From NCBI GenBank assembly GCA_009617715.1, contig VTFK01000092.1, forward strand, positions 1,178,001-1,242,000: a stretch of 64,000 nucleotides of DNA. The letters run 5' to 3'. The notes under the pieces are model-generated. The model ran no database searches. It saw only the letters and a program-made list of their open reading frames with translations, and had not been told where the DNA came from. Source of the DNA: Plectrocnemia conspersa. Taxonomy: Eukaryota; Arthropoda; Insecta; Trichoptera; Polycentropodidae. A program made the position numbers and the translations under genes. Below, in pieces: positions 1-12,701 of the stretch (position 1 is its first letter; every line of letters begins with the position of its first letter).

Positions 1-3000
1 ATCATTTAATTAAGTCAATTAATGTAATATTGAGCGACTTCCCTTGACTTATCTATTATTATTGGCAAGCTGCGGATTAAAGCCACTTGAAGCTTCAATC
101 ACATTTAACGCGTTTATAATATACAGTTTTAGTGGATAAATTCTTCAGCAAAATAAAGCTACTAGCTTGACTATGGCGAGCGCGTAACGAATACAAAATT
201 TATTCAATAAAATATAAAATACACTAATATAATATCGTAGTTCCAAATAAAATTTCATAATCTTGCTTCCTTAAAATCGCCAGTATATTATTTGAATATA
301 CATCAAAGTAACTAGACTACACAAATTGAATATCAAAGTAATACAATAAATAACTATATATTATATAGCGACTATATCTTTACATTATTGAATCTTAATA
401 AATTTATTCCTCGGTAAAAATATTGCTAACTTTAAAAAGGGGCTTGACATATACAGTTTTTGAAACATTGCTAACAATCAAGGTATGTTGAAATAAAAGA
501 CAGAATCAAACATGTGCGTCTTAATGGTCCATAGTTGTATATTTTCTTGATTTATTGCGACAAAAACAAACCTGAAGGAATGATTCGCAGAAACGACACA
601 TTCGAGTTGTTCTGGCCCTTGTTTATTTTACACAAAGGGTTGCAAGGGGTCCGCAAAATTTATGATGGAGTTTTGGTGGAGCGCTAGACCGGCTTCGTCT
701 AGGTAAATGGAATTTACAAAGATGCACCGTCTGAAACGGCAAAACCGACCCCAGAATTTCCACAATTTTGATTTCATAGTTTTGTTTTTAAATTGATAAT
801 AAATAAATTGTAATTTCACATTTTGTGTTAAAAATAATATTAACGTTTTTTTTACTTTAAGCACTGGGCCCTACCTGAGTGAATCGTTTGCATATGTACA
901 GAGCAGGCTCTAAACCTTGGTGGTTAGTTTATGCTATGGTAATTAATACACTTGGATTCACGGAATTTAATACCTCAACTAGATAATTGATCATTCGTTT
1001 TATCGCGTTGACCTAAAATCGGTAGTAGAACGCTCTGTAAAACAAACGAACTAAAAATTGAGGCAGACAAACAAAAAAACAAATTATTTATCGTTTTTGT
1101 TGGTTTAAATTGTCTGGAGCAAACCGGAATGCAGCTCTTGTTGGTGAAATCGGTAAAAATATTAAATATATGTATATATGTATGTATAACGTAAAAAAAT
1201 AATTATATAGACTCGTGAAAAATAGAATCTGAATCTAAAAATAATATATTTCAATTACTTTTGTTGCGATATGATTTTTTTTAAATCAAACAAAATGATT
1301 GATCATACTTTAATAGTTAACGAATTTAGCAGATATATTTATAAGGTAAAATTTTTAGATGAGTTTTATGAAAAACCGATTAAAATAACGGCACAAAACC
1401 GCTATATCCCATATATTAGAAAAATAAAACGGTTTTTACCTCTTTACTTTTTTCTCTAACATATAACGGAGTTACGATAAATTTTTTGAATAGTCGTCAT
1501 TTTGAAACAAGATGGCGGATCAAACTGATTAATGAACTTAGCTGAAATATTTATAAGGTCAATTTCTTAGTTTTATATAATTTCTATCAAAATATACCTA
1601 AAAATAACTTCGTGTTTTTTAGAGTAATATAGATAGATAATTTAAAAAAATCGCTAGTTTTCATAATGTTTTTTCAATACACGTTATTTACGTTTAATGA
1701 AATACAGTCATTCGTTAACTTAGTGTCAAAGTAAATAATAAAACATATCTTTACTTTGTTAAGTTGTCAAAATGAATAAAAAAATATGTTTACTTAAATT
1801 TTAGTTAGTTTATTTTAAATGTGCTAATTTAGCGTACGAGTGCTAAATCAAAGCACTGTTGTCATTATGTAAAGTAGTAACTCATTGCCGACAAAAATTA
1901 TAGATAGTCAAAAACGGCTATTGAACAAAAGGCGACAATAAAATTCTATGAAAAAATATTTTTGCTGACGACATGAAGAAAGCCGCTGACGTCATATAAG
2001 TTATAGAAATTAAAATAATTAAAGAGGGTAGATGTGATGTTAATGTTAACTAGTGAATAATATAATTTATTCTGATCGATGAACGGGTATTTTAGGAATC
2101 TCTGATCTATCAAAGCGCCTCTTGGATATTAGCCAACGTGTACCGGCTTTTAGAATATGTATGCCGACAAAATATATTCAGTTCCACGTACATATACACA
2201 CTTTTAATCAAAATATAATTTTATGTATTACTACAGATTCAGGTGATCAAAAACATACCAATAACAGACATCTCGATTGCTTGGATGTTTCCAAAAATGC
2301 GCAGAAACCAAAGACACAACCAACGCCGACGAGCCTGCCGACAAACTGAACATACACTAGCGGTTCAGTGGTATTAAATTGCGGTTCGAAGCATAAAGAA
2401 GTTTTATATATAGACATCTCTTTCTAATCAAATACTCCAGAGAGAGACAGCTGTAAAGTATTACTTATATGACGTTCTTGTATAAAATGAAGTAATCACA
2501 TAGGAATTCTCATCTCTTAGTGAAATCTTGTCTTGAAAACGAAATGCATATTTCTCGAAGTTTATTTTTAGATTTATTCATGATCTAATGCACATCTTTA
2601 GAAATATTGTATCCAGAGATGACGTCATGCTGCTGTATTTGGACGAAAATCGATCCTTTCTGCTTCAGCCGAAACCCACATTCGAGGAGCGTGCAGACGG
2701 CTTTTATAGATATACATTATGTATGGTATATGGTAGTATAGCCACAGTTGCATCAATACAGACTAAACTAAGGGGAAAATATGCCTTATATTAGAAAAAT
2801 GTATTACACTATATATTTATGAGAAATCACATAACAATTATTGAAAAAAAGGCTTAAGTTTAAGATAAACCAAAACAGAACCGCATTTATAAATATATTG
2901 CTTAAGAATTTGCTGTTAAAAATAAACCAAACACACTATGGCATGTTTTGTTTGATTTGTTCGATCATTAATTTGTATGGTGACAAGTAGAAATAAATAA

Positions 3001-3959
3001 AAATGAGTACATAATTGAAAAAGCAAACAATGTAAAACGTTTTTATACCTCTCGCCTTTTTATATTTACTAATGCACTCGTTGAAAAGTTAATGGAGAAT
3101 GTTGTTAATATAATCGAAATATTTGTTTTGCTTAAATCCCAATATATTTTTATGCATGATAATAATATAGTTGTTTATTATACAATCAGACAGTTTGTTT
3201 CTAGTAATACACAATTAAATAACTTTATTATATTTATATATGTATATGTATGTATGTACTATGTATATATACCAGAGTAAGGCAAATTAAAACCTTGACT
3301 CGTAATATATCGTGCTTATAAAGATACAAGGGGGTACATTTTCTACCATCGTGAAATACTACGAATGTTGATAAGGGAACAGACCAGGCTGCCTTAATTT
3401 TACTACATGAACTTATTTTATTTGTAAAAGGACGCTTCCACGTGAAACGGAATAGTTTTTCTGTTCACCGCTTGTATTTTTCATGACATGTTTTTGTATA
3501 TGCGTGCAGACATGATGACGATCAATTAATTGTTTGAAATTTATTCGTCAAAGCTGATTTTATTCTTACTTCACTTTAACCACTAACAATACCTTTATAA
3601 AAATACTTCTTAACTCGTGCTTCTCGTGTTGCACCTCTTTTCTTTCATCGCCTATTTGAGCAAAAAATATTTGCAAGTCACTGGGACAGTACGAGTAACC
3701 AGAAGTCCGCGTCATTTTAATTCATTGGATTTTGAAAATGATTTTTGAGGCCTAGTGAATCGCTCCTGCAGATGGTTGTTAATTTTTGGTTTACGTCACC
3801 GTTCTGAATTATTTTAAATACGTTTAGTACAACTGTTGTTATGGCCAAGATGCTTGGACCAAACCAAGCACTCGTTTGACGTTTATTCTTATTCTGTTGG
3901 CAGCTGCGTGGATCGTATACTGGTACATACAAGCCTAAGTACTTATAAAATTTTACACA
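1..3959. other. AT-rich non-coding stretch
   Basis: No supported gene. Open frames here are short and AT-driven, with no family resemblance. It contains one ATGGCGG repeat copy (1.5 kb) and two somewhat GC-richer islets (600-790 and 2620-2710) that may be old transposon pieces. Confidence 0.6.
1497..1560. repeat. Dispersed copy of the ATGGCGG repeat
   Basis: TTTTGAAACAAGATGGCGGA with CAAACTGATTAATGAACTTA and GCTGAAATATTTATAAGG, which is the inverted orientation of the unit in the 37.5-38.9 kb array. Confidence 0.65.
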
Positions 3960-4100
3960 ATTTTCAGGGGGGGTAGGTGGGGGCATTTTCATTTCCCACC
4001 TCCCCTTGAATTTCGGCAAAAAATTATGTAATTTATTTATATACTATTAATGTGTGAAATAGAAATATTTAAAAAAAGTTTAAATGACGTCCCTGATTCT
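3960..4100 (-). repeat. Dispersed repeat with GGGACGTCATTT end, copy 1
   Basis: On the minus strand AGGGACGTCATTTAAACTTT is followed by AAATATTTCTATTTCA and then AATTCAAGGGGAGGTGGG, the same order as in the copies at 9.1 and 60.1 kb. The long open frame here (3717-4019) is a by-product of the repeat. Confidence 0.6.
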
Positions 4101-4221
4101 AAATAAACCAGAAATTATCTTTTAATTTAAATCTAGAAAAACAGCCTCGAATGGTATAAAATTTTTATTTAAAAAAAAAACAATTCAACATTTGTTTTTG
4201 ATTAACGCAACCAAAGGATTT

Positions 4222-4718
4222 TAATTAGCGAAAATATATATTAATTGATATGCGCTAGTGATATTATATGCAGCTCTAAAATGTCTATGAAACGCAATTT
4301 GCCAGTCACGAAACGTCCATTTTCTGTTCAAACCAAGATCTAACCTAACGAAAGTTCTAAAACTTATTATAGTTTTTTTAGGTTAAACTTAGGAGAAGTA
4401 CAGATGCTCCATAGTTTTTTGCACCTGAATATTACACAATGTTTTAAAAATATGTTAGCTGTCCTAGATATTGCTATAGAGTTCTGATTTAAGAAGGCTG
4501 ATTAAAATACATTAAAATCGAATTGAGTCAATAAGAGGGCCCAAAAGCAATTATCACTTCTCAAAAGTCAAAAATTCACGTCAAAAGCAATAAAATCGTG
4601 TCGGCGCCGTAACAGTGGGAACGCTTGGTAACGAGCGTTCTCATTCGACACGATTTTATTGCTTTTGATGTGGATTTTTGACTTCTGAGAAGAGATAATT
4701 GTTTTTTGCGCTCTCCTA
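4222..4718. repeat. Fold-back repeat with long hairpin, copy 1
   Basis: Positions 4534-4716 form a long imperfect hairpin (arms of about 75 bp, each with AAAAGCAATAAAATCGTGTC next to the GC-rich loop), flanked by TA. The left flank 4222-4530 matches, in inverted orientation, the flank of the copy at 9.4-9.7 kb. The repeat unit is therefore larger than the hairpin. A block with CATTTTCTGTTCAAACC (near 4318-4425) is an insertion relative to copy 2. Confidence 0.8.
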
Positions 4719-4769
4719 TTCGACAAAAATTGGTTTTATTGTACTTCTTAGAAATCTTAATTTGTTAAA

Positions 4770-5260
4770 AAATATCGCGTGGGGATCCTACGGCGCGGGA
4801 TTCAAGGCCTTGCCATAATGCCGGACCTGGCTGAAACGAACTATTGTAGAGTTGTATGTGCTTTTCTCCGAGCGCTGGTGGAGAAGTTGGCAGAGGGATG
4901 ATGTACTCGAAAGGGTCCTCTATTGTCACTCTTCTTGTTGCTTGTCTCGACTTACAGGTGTGGTTTTAGACCGTCTCTGGAGCAGAAGCGTCGTCTCCCT
5001 GATTTGTTTCGTCGCCGTCTGTTGCTTCGTCTTCCTGCAATCTGCCTGGCGTATCGTTTGCGTAAATAACACAAAATATAATGCACAAAAGGTTATGGAT
5101 TCTCTGTATTTATGTGGACTAATATTGACGCGCTTTGACTCTTTGTTTATGAGTTCTTTTATTTCCAAAAGGATTGTTTTTTCCTCTGGACATTAGAAGG
5201 GTTACCGTGATGGTTCGATCAGTGTCAGTCTATTTACTACTTGTCGTTATTGTTCTCGTG
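4770..5260. other. GC-richer island of unknown origin
   Basis: Base composition and CpG content rise sharply here. An open frame (4852-5196, plus) has no start context or family resemblance, and GGGTTACC occurs at both 5200 and 5262. It could be a solo LTR or a retroposed piece; no LTR pair or TG...CA ends were established. Confidence 0.35.
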
Positions 5261-5329
5261 GGTTACCCTTTGTTTGTATTGCGCAATTGTCAAGTTATAT
5301 TATTTTAATTATCGTTCGGTTACCAATTA

Positions 5330-6980
5330 ACTGGACGAGTATATAAATACCTCACACAGAGGATAGTTTTAAAAATGACTTTATTACTAAAAAAATCATA
5401 TGAATTACGAAAGGTTTTTGTCTTTTACACCCACCCTTCATGCTCACAATCATTAAAAAATATTAATTATTTCACTCACCACTTACTGGTTCGTACTTAC
5501 ATTTACATTATAGAGATTATTTCTGCATTCTATAGAACGAATAGAATGCAATTCTGGTTTAAGTTGTATACGTTACATAGGAATATATATTATTTCAACA
5601 ATATAAATAGATAATATAAATTCCTAGTATTTTAGCTTTACATTGTTTTTTCGTTTTTATCAACCTTTGATAACTGTAGTTACCCCTGGATGTCTTCTAA
5701 AAGCGATTAGAAGATTAATTGCTTGTTTTTTGAATGCTACTTATTTTTTACCAATCTATTATTTTTAACGTTTCATTTTTATGATTATTGCTTTTTTAAA
5801 TGACCCTTGTTTTTTTCTAACAAATAGTTTGTCGATAATGTTTCTTGAAATTGGAATTTTAATATCTTTATAATAATAAAAGACAATGTCTATCTATCTG
5901 TTATCTTGAAAAATATACTAGCTTCAATATTTTCGTGATAGTGCTTTTGTTTTCGGTGGAATGATAATATATTTACTATTTATTATTACATAATTAGAAT
6001 AATTACTACTGTGTTATATATAACTTAAATTTGGAATTAAATTGTTTATACTAATCCCTGTTCCTTCCGTTATTTTGTGTTAAAAATTACAGATAAAAAT
6101 ATATTTACTTGAAAAAGTATTAAATAGTTTTAAAAACAATTCTCGTTCCATTAAAACATATTTTTAAAGAAATTAATTTAAATTTTATTTAAAGTATTTT
6201 GTAAAATCAAATTAAATTTTAATAATTTTGCTTTAGATTAATTTATTGAAAGCTTAAAAAGAATTTGCATGTAAAAAAATTAAATTCAAATTTATTTCAC
6301 TATCTTTTCCTCAAATATTTTTTAAAAATATTTTAATAAACGCTATTTTGAAACAAGATGGCGGATCAGACTGGCTAATGAACTTCGCTGAGATTTTTAC
6401 GAGTTATATTTTAAGAAAAAGTTAATATGTAATATTTTTTTGATGGGTTCTGTAAATGGAAGTACATTGTAACGGCGGTTCCAAAAACATCGTGCTAACG
6501 ATAAGAGCCTTGAAGATGAAGAAGGTCGTAGAGTAGTTGCTATCTTAAGAGGTTACTTGAAACAGAAGCACGCATAAAAATGCTGTTCAAAGAATAGACG
6601 TTAGTAATCAAAAGGTTCTAGACCACTTAAAACAAGTAGATAAATAAAAGGCTTGACAAATGATACTGAATGATAACTGTAAAAATAACCGTTACAAAGT
6701 TTGTTCTGCGTTTCTTTTATGCAACAAATCAATTTATAAATTGAACGAGCGACGAAAAATGTATCCTCGAGGAAACAAAAGTCTATGAACCCTTTACGTT
6801 AGAAAATTCCACAAGAATCCCAATTAAATAGATCACTGTTAAACTTTACAGAGACACTAATAATAGTTCACATAACCTCACAAAAAAATAAATGTGCGAC
6901 TAGTACTACCCTTTATCTGTTTTGGTCTGTTTAATTTATCTAGTCATCGCGGAAGTCAATAGTTTCTTCCTAGATGAGTT
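5330..6980. other. AT-rich non-coding stretch
   Basis: Nothing gene-like seen. It holds one ATGGCGG repeat copy (6346-6410) and otherwise simple AT-rich DNA. Confidence 0.6.
6346..6410. repeat. Dispersed copy of the ATGGCGG repeat
   Basis: TTTTGAAACAAGATGGCGGA with CAGACTGGCTAATGAACTTC and GCTGAGATTTTTACGAG, same orientation as the 1.5 kb copy and very similar to it. Confidence 0.65.
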
Positions 6981-6985
6981 ATTTT

Positions 6986-7063
6986 AATTTTTTACATTTA
7001 TTTTCAAGGACAACTTATCACTAGTGAAGTGATAAGTTTGTCTTGAAAATAGATGTAAAAATT
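6986..7063. repeat. Long hairpin, 36-bp arms
   Basis: The left arm 6986-7022 is complementary to the right arm 7028-7063 with few mismatches and a 5-nt loop. The inner stem pairs CTTATCACT with AGTGATAAG. Could be a collapsed MITE or a hairpin transcript. Confidence 0.85.
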
Positions 7064-7101
7064 ATTATATATTAGCCTTATCAGTAGTGAAGTACAAATA
7101 C

Positions 7102-7139
7102 ATTTTCACCAGTAGATATATATTTCTACTAGTGAAAAT
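7102..7139. repeat. Hairpin, 14-bp arms
   Basis: ATTTTCACCAGTAG pairs with CTACTAGTGAAAAT with one mismatch and a 10-nt AT loop. Adjacent to the 36-bp-arm hairpin. Confidence 0.75.
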
Positions 7140-7147
7140 ATAATTTA

Positions 7148-7217
7148 ACTGATTTAAACGAATTAACCAAACCCAGTTTGAAACTAATTTAAACGAATTA
7201 ACCAAACCCAGTTTGAC
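7148..7217. repeat. Tandem duplication, 35-bp unit
   Basis: ATTTAAACGAATTAACCAAA CCCAGTTTGA occurs at 7152 and again at 7187 without a difference. It sits between hairpins in an unusually structured 360-bp stretch. Confidence 0.9.
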
Positions 7218-7281
7218 ATGATGAAATTTTTAAAACTAATTACAGTTTCGCATCTTCCTAAGTTCGCTTTCGCATTGTCGA

Positions 7282-7349
7282 GTCGAAACATCACATTGTT
7301 CAATGCTTAATATATATGCATTAGGCATTGAACAATGTGATGTTTTGAC
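7282..7349. repeat. Hairpin, 24-bp arms with 20 perfect pairs
   Basis: AACATCACATTGTTCAATGC pairs perfectly with GCATTGAACAATGTGATGTT across an 18-nt loop; the stem continues with GTCG/TGAC and one mismatch. About 68 nt overall, the size of a pre-miRNA, but nothing else shows transcription. Confidence 0.88.
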
Positions 7350-8840
7350 TATAATGGCAAAGCTTTGTGTATTAACGGATCATCTTATTGAACAGTTTAT
7401 AGTTGGTTACGATCATCCTCGGCATTATTTAGACTTTGTCATATTTTAGTTTTCTATAAATCGATTCAGCAAGTTACAATGAAATTTGTTTCGTCTCCAT
7501 ATAGAATTATTATTTCCATCAATTATTTTTTTGATAACAATCGCGAAATTTCCATTTTCTCACACTCAAACCTTCAATTTTATTAAATACTTTTACTGAC
7601 AACCCTATTTATGTATCTATCCAATTTTAGACCAATTCCAAATTTGCATATCCCCAAATTGACCTCTCATTGAACCATTAATTGAATGTTAAGTATCTTC
7701 AATTTTACCGGATTAACCAAAGACCATATTGACGACAAGATGACTTAAACCGGAAGTGTGTACTGTTATCCCATTCGTACAAATGCAATAATAAATTTCA
7801 CATATGGCAATCGGGGGCGTGATTCAAATGACAAACGTCGATTGTTAAAAATTAACCGTTTACTTACTACGCAGTTAAACTGGAGATTAGTTAATTAATT
7901 TAATGCAATAATTTATGTCGGATGAGCTCCGTCACAATTTAAATCGTAACGGTCAATCTCGGAAATGATTCTGCAATTGCTATAATAGTCATTCGCGGGG
8001 GCAAATCTACTCCTGCTAAGAAGTTGTCATCAGGCATATTTAATCATTATGTGCTATGGTTTTGACGTATATGCATGTATGTAGTCATTCATAAATGATA
8101 AAAAAATATGAATCATTCCTGACGAAAAGGATGTGACGAGCAGATGTGACGAAATTGTCATGGGATAGTAAGTAATAGAATACAACTTTTTATTTCGTAG
8201 TAACTCATGATCATGCGTCATGGCTCATGGTCGTGGTATTAAAATCACATTGTTATTAACTATGTATACTTATTATCTAAAATTCTAAAGTAAAACAAAA
8301 TGTTAAAATATATACATAATTACATACATATGTATTATATATGAATTTGCACAATTTTTGGTCGAATTTTAAATATCCAAACTGATAATATTGGAATTTT
8401 TCTTAACTTTCAACATTTGATATTCTATTGAAGTATAAAAAAATAATAAATTAACATAATTTTGTTCATTATAACAGGTTTAAAAACACCGTATAATAAT
8501 TTCACACATTTTTTGCCATCGAGACAATCATGTATACTTACATACAAGCCAATTTCAACTATATGGAATTTATCGTCTTTAAATACATTGTCTTTTGCGA
8601 AGTATTAAAAATAATTTGAATATTGACTATGATAAGTATAATAAATATATAATTGATTTTAAATGAAGTTTTGAGCTTCATATTATAATTTCAAGTATTT
8701 AAAGTCTTTCGTTACAACATGGCAGGAGTTTTAATGCGTTACAACAGGGTAAACACAATCAACAACTACTAAGTCTGTAATTAGTGACATATTTTAATTA
8801 TAATAAACTATTATTATAGCTTACAATCAGTACATGTCAC
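7350..8840. other. AT-rich non-coding stretch
   Basis: No gene, RNA or clear repeat boundary recognised on either strand. Confidence 0.55.
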
Positions 8841-9060
8841 CAACGAACTATCTCGATTTTATTTTATTTATTAATCACGATGTTAAGATTAGGAAAATCT
8901 AGGAAACCCAATCTGCAAAATCGATAGGGATTATAATATAATTATAATAACGAATTTCGACCCCCATACACGATAGAAAATGAAAAACTGGGATTTGAAC
9001 CCAGGTCTTTCAGGTATTAGTCACGACTTATACCATTTGTCAGTCTGTGATTCTTGACCT
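8841..9060 (-). mobile_element. tRNA-derived SINE, copy A
   Basis: On the minus strand a tRNA-like head contains a pol III B-box GGTTCAAATCC (8991-9001), preceded by GTGACTAATACC. A body and a 3' tail follow, with TTTTCCTAATCTTAAC and an A-rich AATAAATAAAATAAAATCGA. Order and many bases match the copy at 62.75 kb, so this is a family rather than a stray motif. Confidence 0.7.
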
Positions 9061-9111
9061 ATGCCCATAGAAACATTGTTATAGCTTAGCTTGTTTAAAA
9101 TACCAATGCAA

Positions 9112-9245
9112 ACAGGGACGTCATTTCAACTTTTTCCAGGGGAAGGGGCAATAGTTGGCCATTGAATGATCGTTTTTTTAATATTTCCATTTCATTCCGA
9201 TTCATAGTATTTCATTAAATGGCAAATTCAAGGGGGTTACTGTTT
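9112..9245 (+). repeat. Dispersed repeat with GGGACGTCATTT end, copy 2
   Basis: AGGGACGTCATTTCAACTTT, GGGGAAGGGGCAATAGTTGG, CCATTGAATGATCGTTTTTT, AATATTTCCATTTCA and AAATTCAAGGGGGTTA in order. Confidence 0.65.
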
Positions 9246-9248
9246 AGA

Positions 9249-9310
9249 ATCCACGTCAAAAGCAATAAAATCGTGCCGTCATCGTCGCAGTAGAAACGCT
9301 CGGTTATGTA
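9249..9310. repeat. Fragment of the same fold-back family
   Basis: ATCCACGTCAAAAGCAATAA followed by AATCGTGCCGTCATCGTCGC and AGTAGAAACGCTCGGT matches the arm and loop of copy 1. Only one arm remains. Confidence 0.65.
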
Positions 9311-9380
9311 AAGTTCATATTATATATTTTATAACAATATTACGACTTACAATGATATCAAAACCAAATTTTGCTTTATA

Positions 9381-9740
9381 GGAGAATGCAAAAAATAATT
9401 ATCCCTTCTCAGAAGACAAAAATCCACATCAAAAACAACAAAATCGCGACGACACCGACAAGATTTTATTGCTTTTGACGTGAATTTTTGACATCTAAGA
9501 AGTGATAATTATTTTTGCGCTCTCCTATTGACCAAAATTCGATTTAAATATACTTTGATCAGCCCGATTATATCAGAAGTTCACAGTAATATAAGTAAGA
9601 ATAACTATCATATTTTTAAAACATAGTGTAATGTCCAAATGCAATCAAACTACATTTCGCAACTGTTTAATTGCGTTTCATAGACATTTTAGAGCAGCAT
9701 ATAATTTAACTAGCGCCTATCAGTTACATTATATTTTCGC
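9381..9740. repeat. Fold-back repeat with long hairpin, copy 2 (inverted relative to copy 1)
   Basis: Hairpin 9381-9525 flanked by TA, arms with GGAGAATGCAAAAAATAATT and its inverted partner. Sequence from 9530 to 9740 is the reverse complement of the flank of copy 1, including AAATGTCTATGAAACGCAAT. About 145 bp of hairpin against 183 bp in copy 1. Confidence 0.78.
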
Positions 9741-12563
9741 TAATAGAAATATATATATATATATCTACTGGGGTAAATTTATTTGGACTTCACTAGTGAA
9801 TATATAGCTTCACTGAAAAATACACATTCACTGCAAAATTTATGCATTGCATTTAAATAAATTATGATAAATACGCTATAAAGTATAAATATGTATCGAA
9901 ACGTACAACTGTCTGTGATAAGCTACAATAATTGTTTTAAACAAACTTGACACCAATGGCATAACACATTGCAGATTGCATTTGGAATATTTGCAACGTG
10001 GTTATCATATATATAATTACAGTGATGACTAAAGCGATTTTTTAACATACCAGACGCAAGAGCCAACTTACTGTATTTTTTTATGTTAAATTAAATTAGC
10101 GATAATTTGCAAAGTAACGACATAATAATGTATCATTTAGCGACTTACAGTTATGCGACACCTTTTCTAGCAGGCGTTAATTAAAAACTATCACCTGTCC
10201 TTACCATTCGAGTGCATCAATGACACACACATTCCGCTCTATTAGTTCTAGAACGAGAGGTGAATGTATCTCTTGTAATATCGGTGACGAAGCTAATATA
10301 ACGTTTTATAAAATAGGCATGCATTAAATCATGACCGAAGTTTAGAGTTGCATCACGTAAGTCAATAAAGGTCAACGAACCGGTAGTTGTGTGTATAGGG
10401 AGTAGAGGCAAACTAAACATTTACTAACATATGTTATTTTTTTAACTGTATGTTGTATCGTGTAAGGTGGAATTCGTTTGCTTGTCGCGTGTAAGGTATA
10501 TTCAAACTCAAATAGATTTTTCAAGTTTTTTTCCTGTATGTTTAAGTAAGTTATATAATTCTATACATTCGACGAAGAACTGTAATTGATTAATTGCATG
10601 TTGTCATTGTATATTACAATTGTTTTAGTAATCGCTTATTGTAATAGTGTTGCATAAATATAAGTTTAATTAGAATGTTAAAATTTTAACATTTAAAAGA
10701 CGCTTTGTTTTACGTAAAATTCAAGTGAGGCATCTGTTGGTTATTATTAAAAATAATATGTTTATTTGTCGATAGATTATTAATGACATCTGTTGTCTGA
10801 TATAGAAATTAAAATGAGAGTAGATTCTAGCATACAAGTATTGCCATCTATTAAAGTATAAAATAACTATAATACACGAATATTTTATAAAAGTTTAATT
10901 TAACTAAAGAAATTGTTTTAATATCAGAAAAAAATTGTCGAACGTATGAAATAAAATGCGCTTCAAAAAAGTTGCTTTTTTTGTCTAACAATGATCCACG
11001 TTTAAACATTTCTTGGGTTTCTCACAAAATGCTTAATTAAAGTCAAACTATACTAATGATGTTATATATTTATTTTAACTATTGAATTATATTATTAAAA
11101 ATAGTTTTTATATTGAGTAAGTAAATTAAATTTGTATACATATTAATTGATTATGTTAAAGTGACCAGTCGTCCTCCTCAAAATTTTTGTTCTTCTTTGT
11201 CTTCCTCGAACAAAAATTTCCGTTATGCTATTTTTTTATTTTTAGCTCCCGCAGCAAGTTATCCTCCTCGAACAAAAATTTCCAATATGGCCTTTTTATT
11301 TTTATTGAATTCCTTTGATATTTTCAAAATCTGATCACCTTAAGTAATAGATTGGATGATCAAGAGGCAATCTGTTATGAATTTTTATGGGTATAAATAT
11401 GTTTGCCTTTATATAAAGGAAGTAGTCAATTACTATAATGCTGCAGTTCCATATCTGTTTAGCAATTGCGTCCATTTATTTAGCGTAGCGAATTGTTGCT
11501 TACATTTTAATATTTCTAGAAATAATTTATTGCATTTGTATTGATTTTTATTAGTCATGGTAATAAAAATAACATTTTATAATTAATATTAAATATACAC
11601 CGCAGAGTATATATTTTTTAATTATAGCAATTAAATATGTCTTAAGCTCTGAAGCATTTCTAATTCAGTTGTATATGAAATAAAGGTTTTTGTTAGCTAA
11701 ATCTATGAGGATGATTTCAGGAGTAAAGAAAACAACATGTTTTACTAACTTCATATATTTTTATGGCAACACACTAAATATATGTATACTAAAAAAACTT
11801 GATACAATTCGTTTATCCTCTACATTAGCAATATAAACACAAAATAAACTTTATATTGTTGAGATTCAAAACTAAACACACTGTTTCAAGGCACAATAGA
11901 TAGGATGCATACGTGAGATTTTCTTTTAATACAATTTCATTAGTCTTCAAGATATGTAGTATATTTATATAATCATATCAAAAATATTATTCCACATTGT
12001 AATGAATTGTTTAAAAATCGTTTGTTTAACACAGATAAAAGCAATTTATATATGTACATACACAAAAATAAGGCCAAATATTGGTCAATGCCCTTTCACA
12101 ACCGCATCGTGCTTACAATCGTCAGTCGGATAGGCTCGCCGGTTTAGGCACATTTGTCAAGCAAATGAAAAATATTCTTAAAAACACATAATAATCTACA
12201 TGAATAAATAATTAATAACAACATAAACAAATCTGCGATTAAAATCATAATAGTGATTATTAATTGATGAATCAGATCTAAGTTGAACATCGTCGTTGCT
12301 GTTTCCGAGCCAAACGTGATTGTTGGTTATCGTACGAATCTAATTGTAACAATCAAAACGATATAGTCGATAATTGATTTAAAAATTATAATAATAATAA
12401 TATTATAATATAAGCAATTTTTCACATTAAACACAACATCTAATAATTAAACATGTAACTATGAATAATAAACTAAGCTTGATTTTATGCTAACGATGTT
12501 CTTTACACGCTGGTGTATATTGTATAAGCTGTCATTTCAAAAAAATTGCAATTTTTCATCTGA
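9741..12563. other. AT-rich flank downstream of CAH1
   Basis: Contains a short (AT)n tract near 9747-9767, the 62-bp tandem duplication at 11.2 kb, and a TAA/ATA-rich simple tract near 12385-12412. CAH1 3' UTR must lie in its upper part, but no AATAAA is placed convincingly. Confidence 0.55.
11201..11290. repeat. Tandem duplication, about 62-bp unit
   Basis: CCTCGAACAAAAATTTCC followed by a TATGC/TATGGCC block and TTTTTATTTTTA is repeated at 11204 and 11266. A weaker piece (CCTCCTCAAAATTTTTG) precedes at 11173. Confidence 0.75.
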
Positions 12564-12701
12564 TTAATGACCTCCACATTCGCGCAGGACTCGGTTCCCG
12601 AGCGGCAATGGTGGACGATAATTGTTGATCACTTGAACGTGCCCATCGCACGGTTCATCCTCAGCAGCTCCATAAGTGCGCAGATCCCTGAACTTAGCCA
12701 G
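12564..12701 (-). CDS. CAH1: CAH1 coding exon 5 with stop
   Basis: Residues 223-267 ([11 protein letters not shown] to RECGGH) then TAA. It contains the family's [12 protein letters not shown] strand. Acceptor is TTTCAG; phase 0. I found no clear AATAAA on the minus strand in the first 300 bp after the stop. Confidence 0.95.
   Translation of the reverse strand: MAKFRDLRTYGAAEDEPCDGHVQVINNYRPPLPLGNRVLRECGGH

Noticed and set aside
2620..2710. TATAAAAG box and short coding-like stretch on opposite strands
   Set aside because: No gene follows on either strand and the coding stretch has no family likeness.
3717..4019. 100-codon minus-strand open frame
   Set aside because: It overlaps a dispersed repeat copy, has Pro/Lys runs from G-rich repeat DNA, and no family resemblance.
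4852..5196. 114-codon open frame in a GC-rich island
   Set aside because: No domain, no convincing start, and an 80-codon frame on the other strand covers the same bases; GC content alone explains it.
7282..7349. Pre-miRNA
   Set aside because: Size and pairing fit, but I recognise no known miRNA and the hairpin sits among other fold-backs; kept as a repeat.
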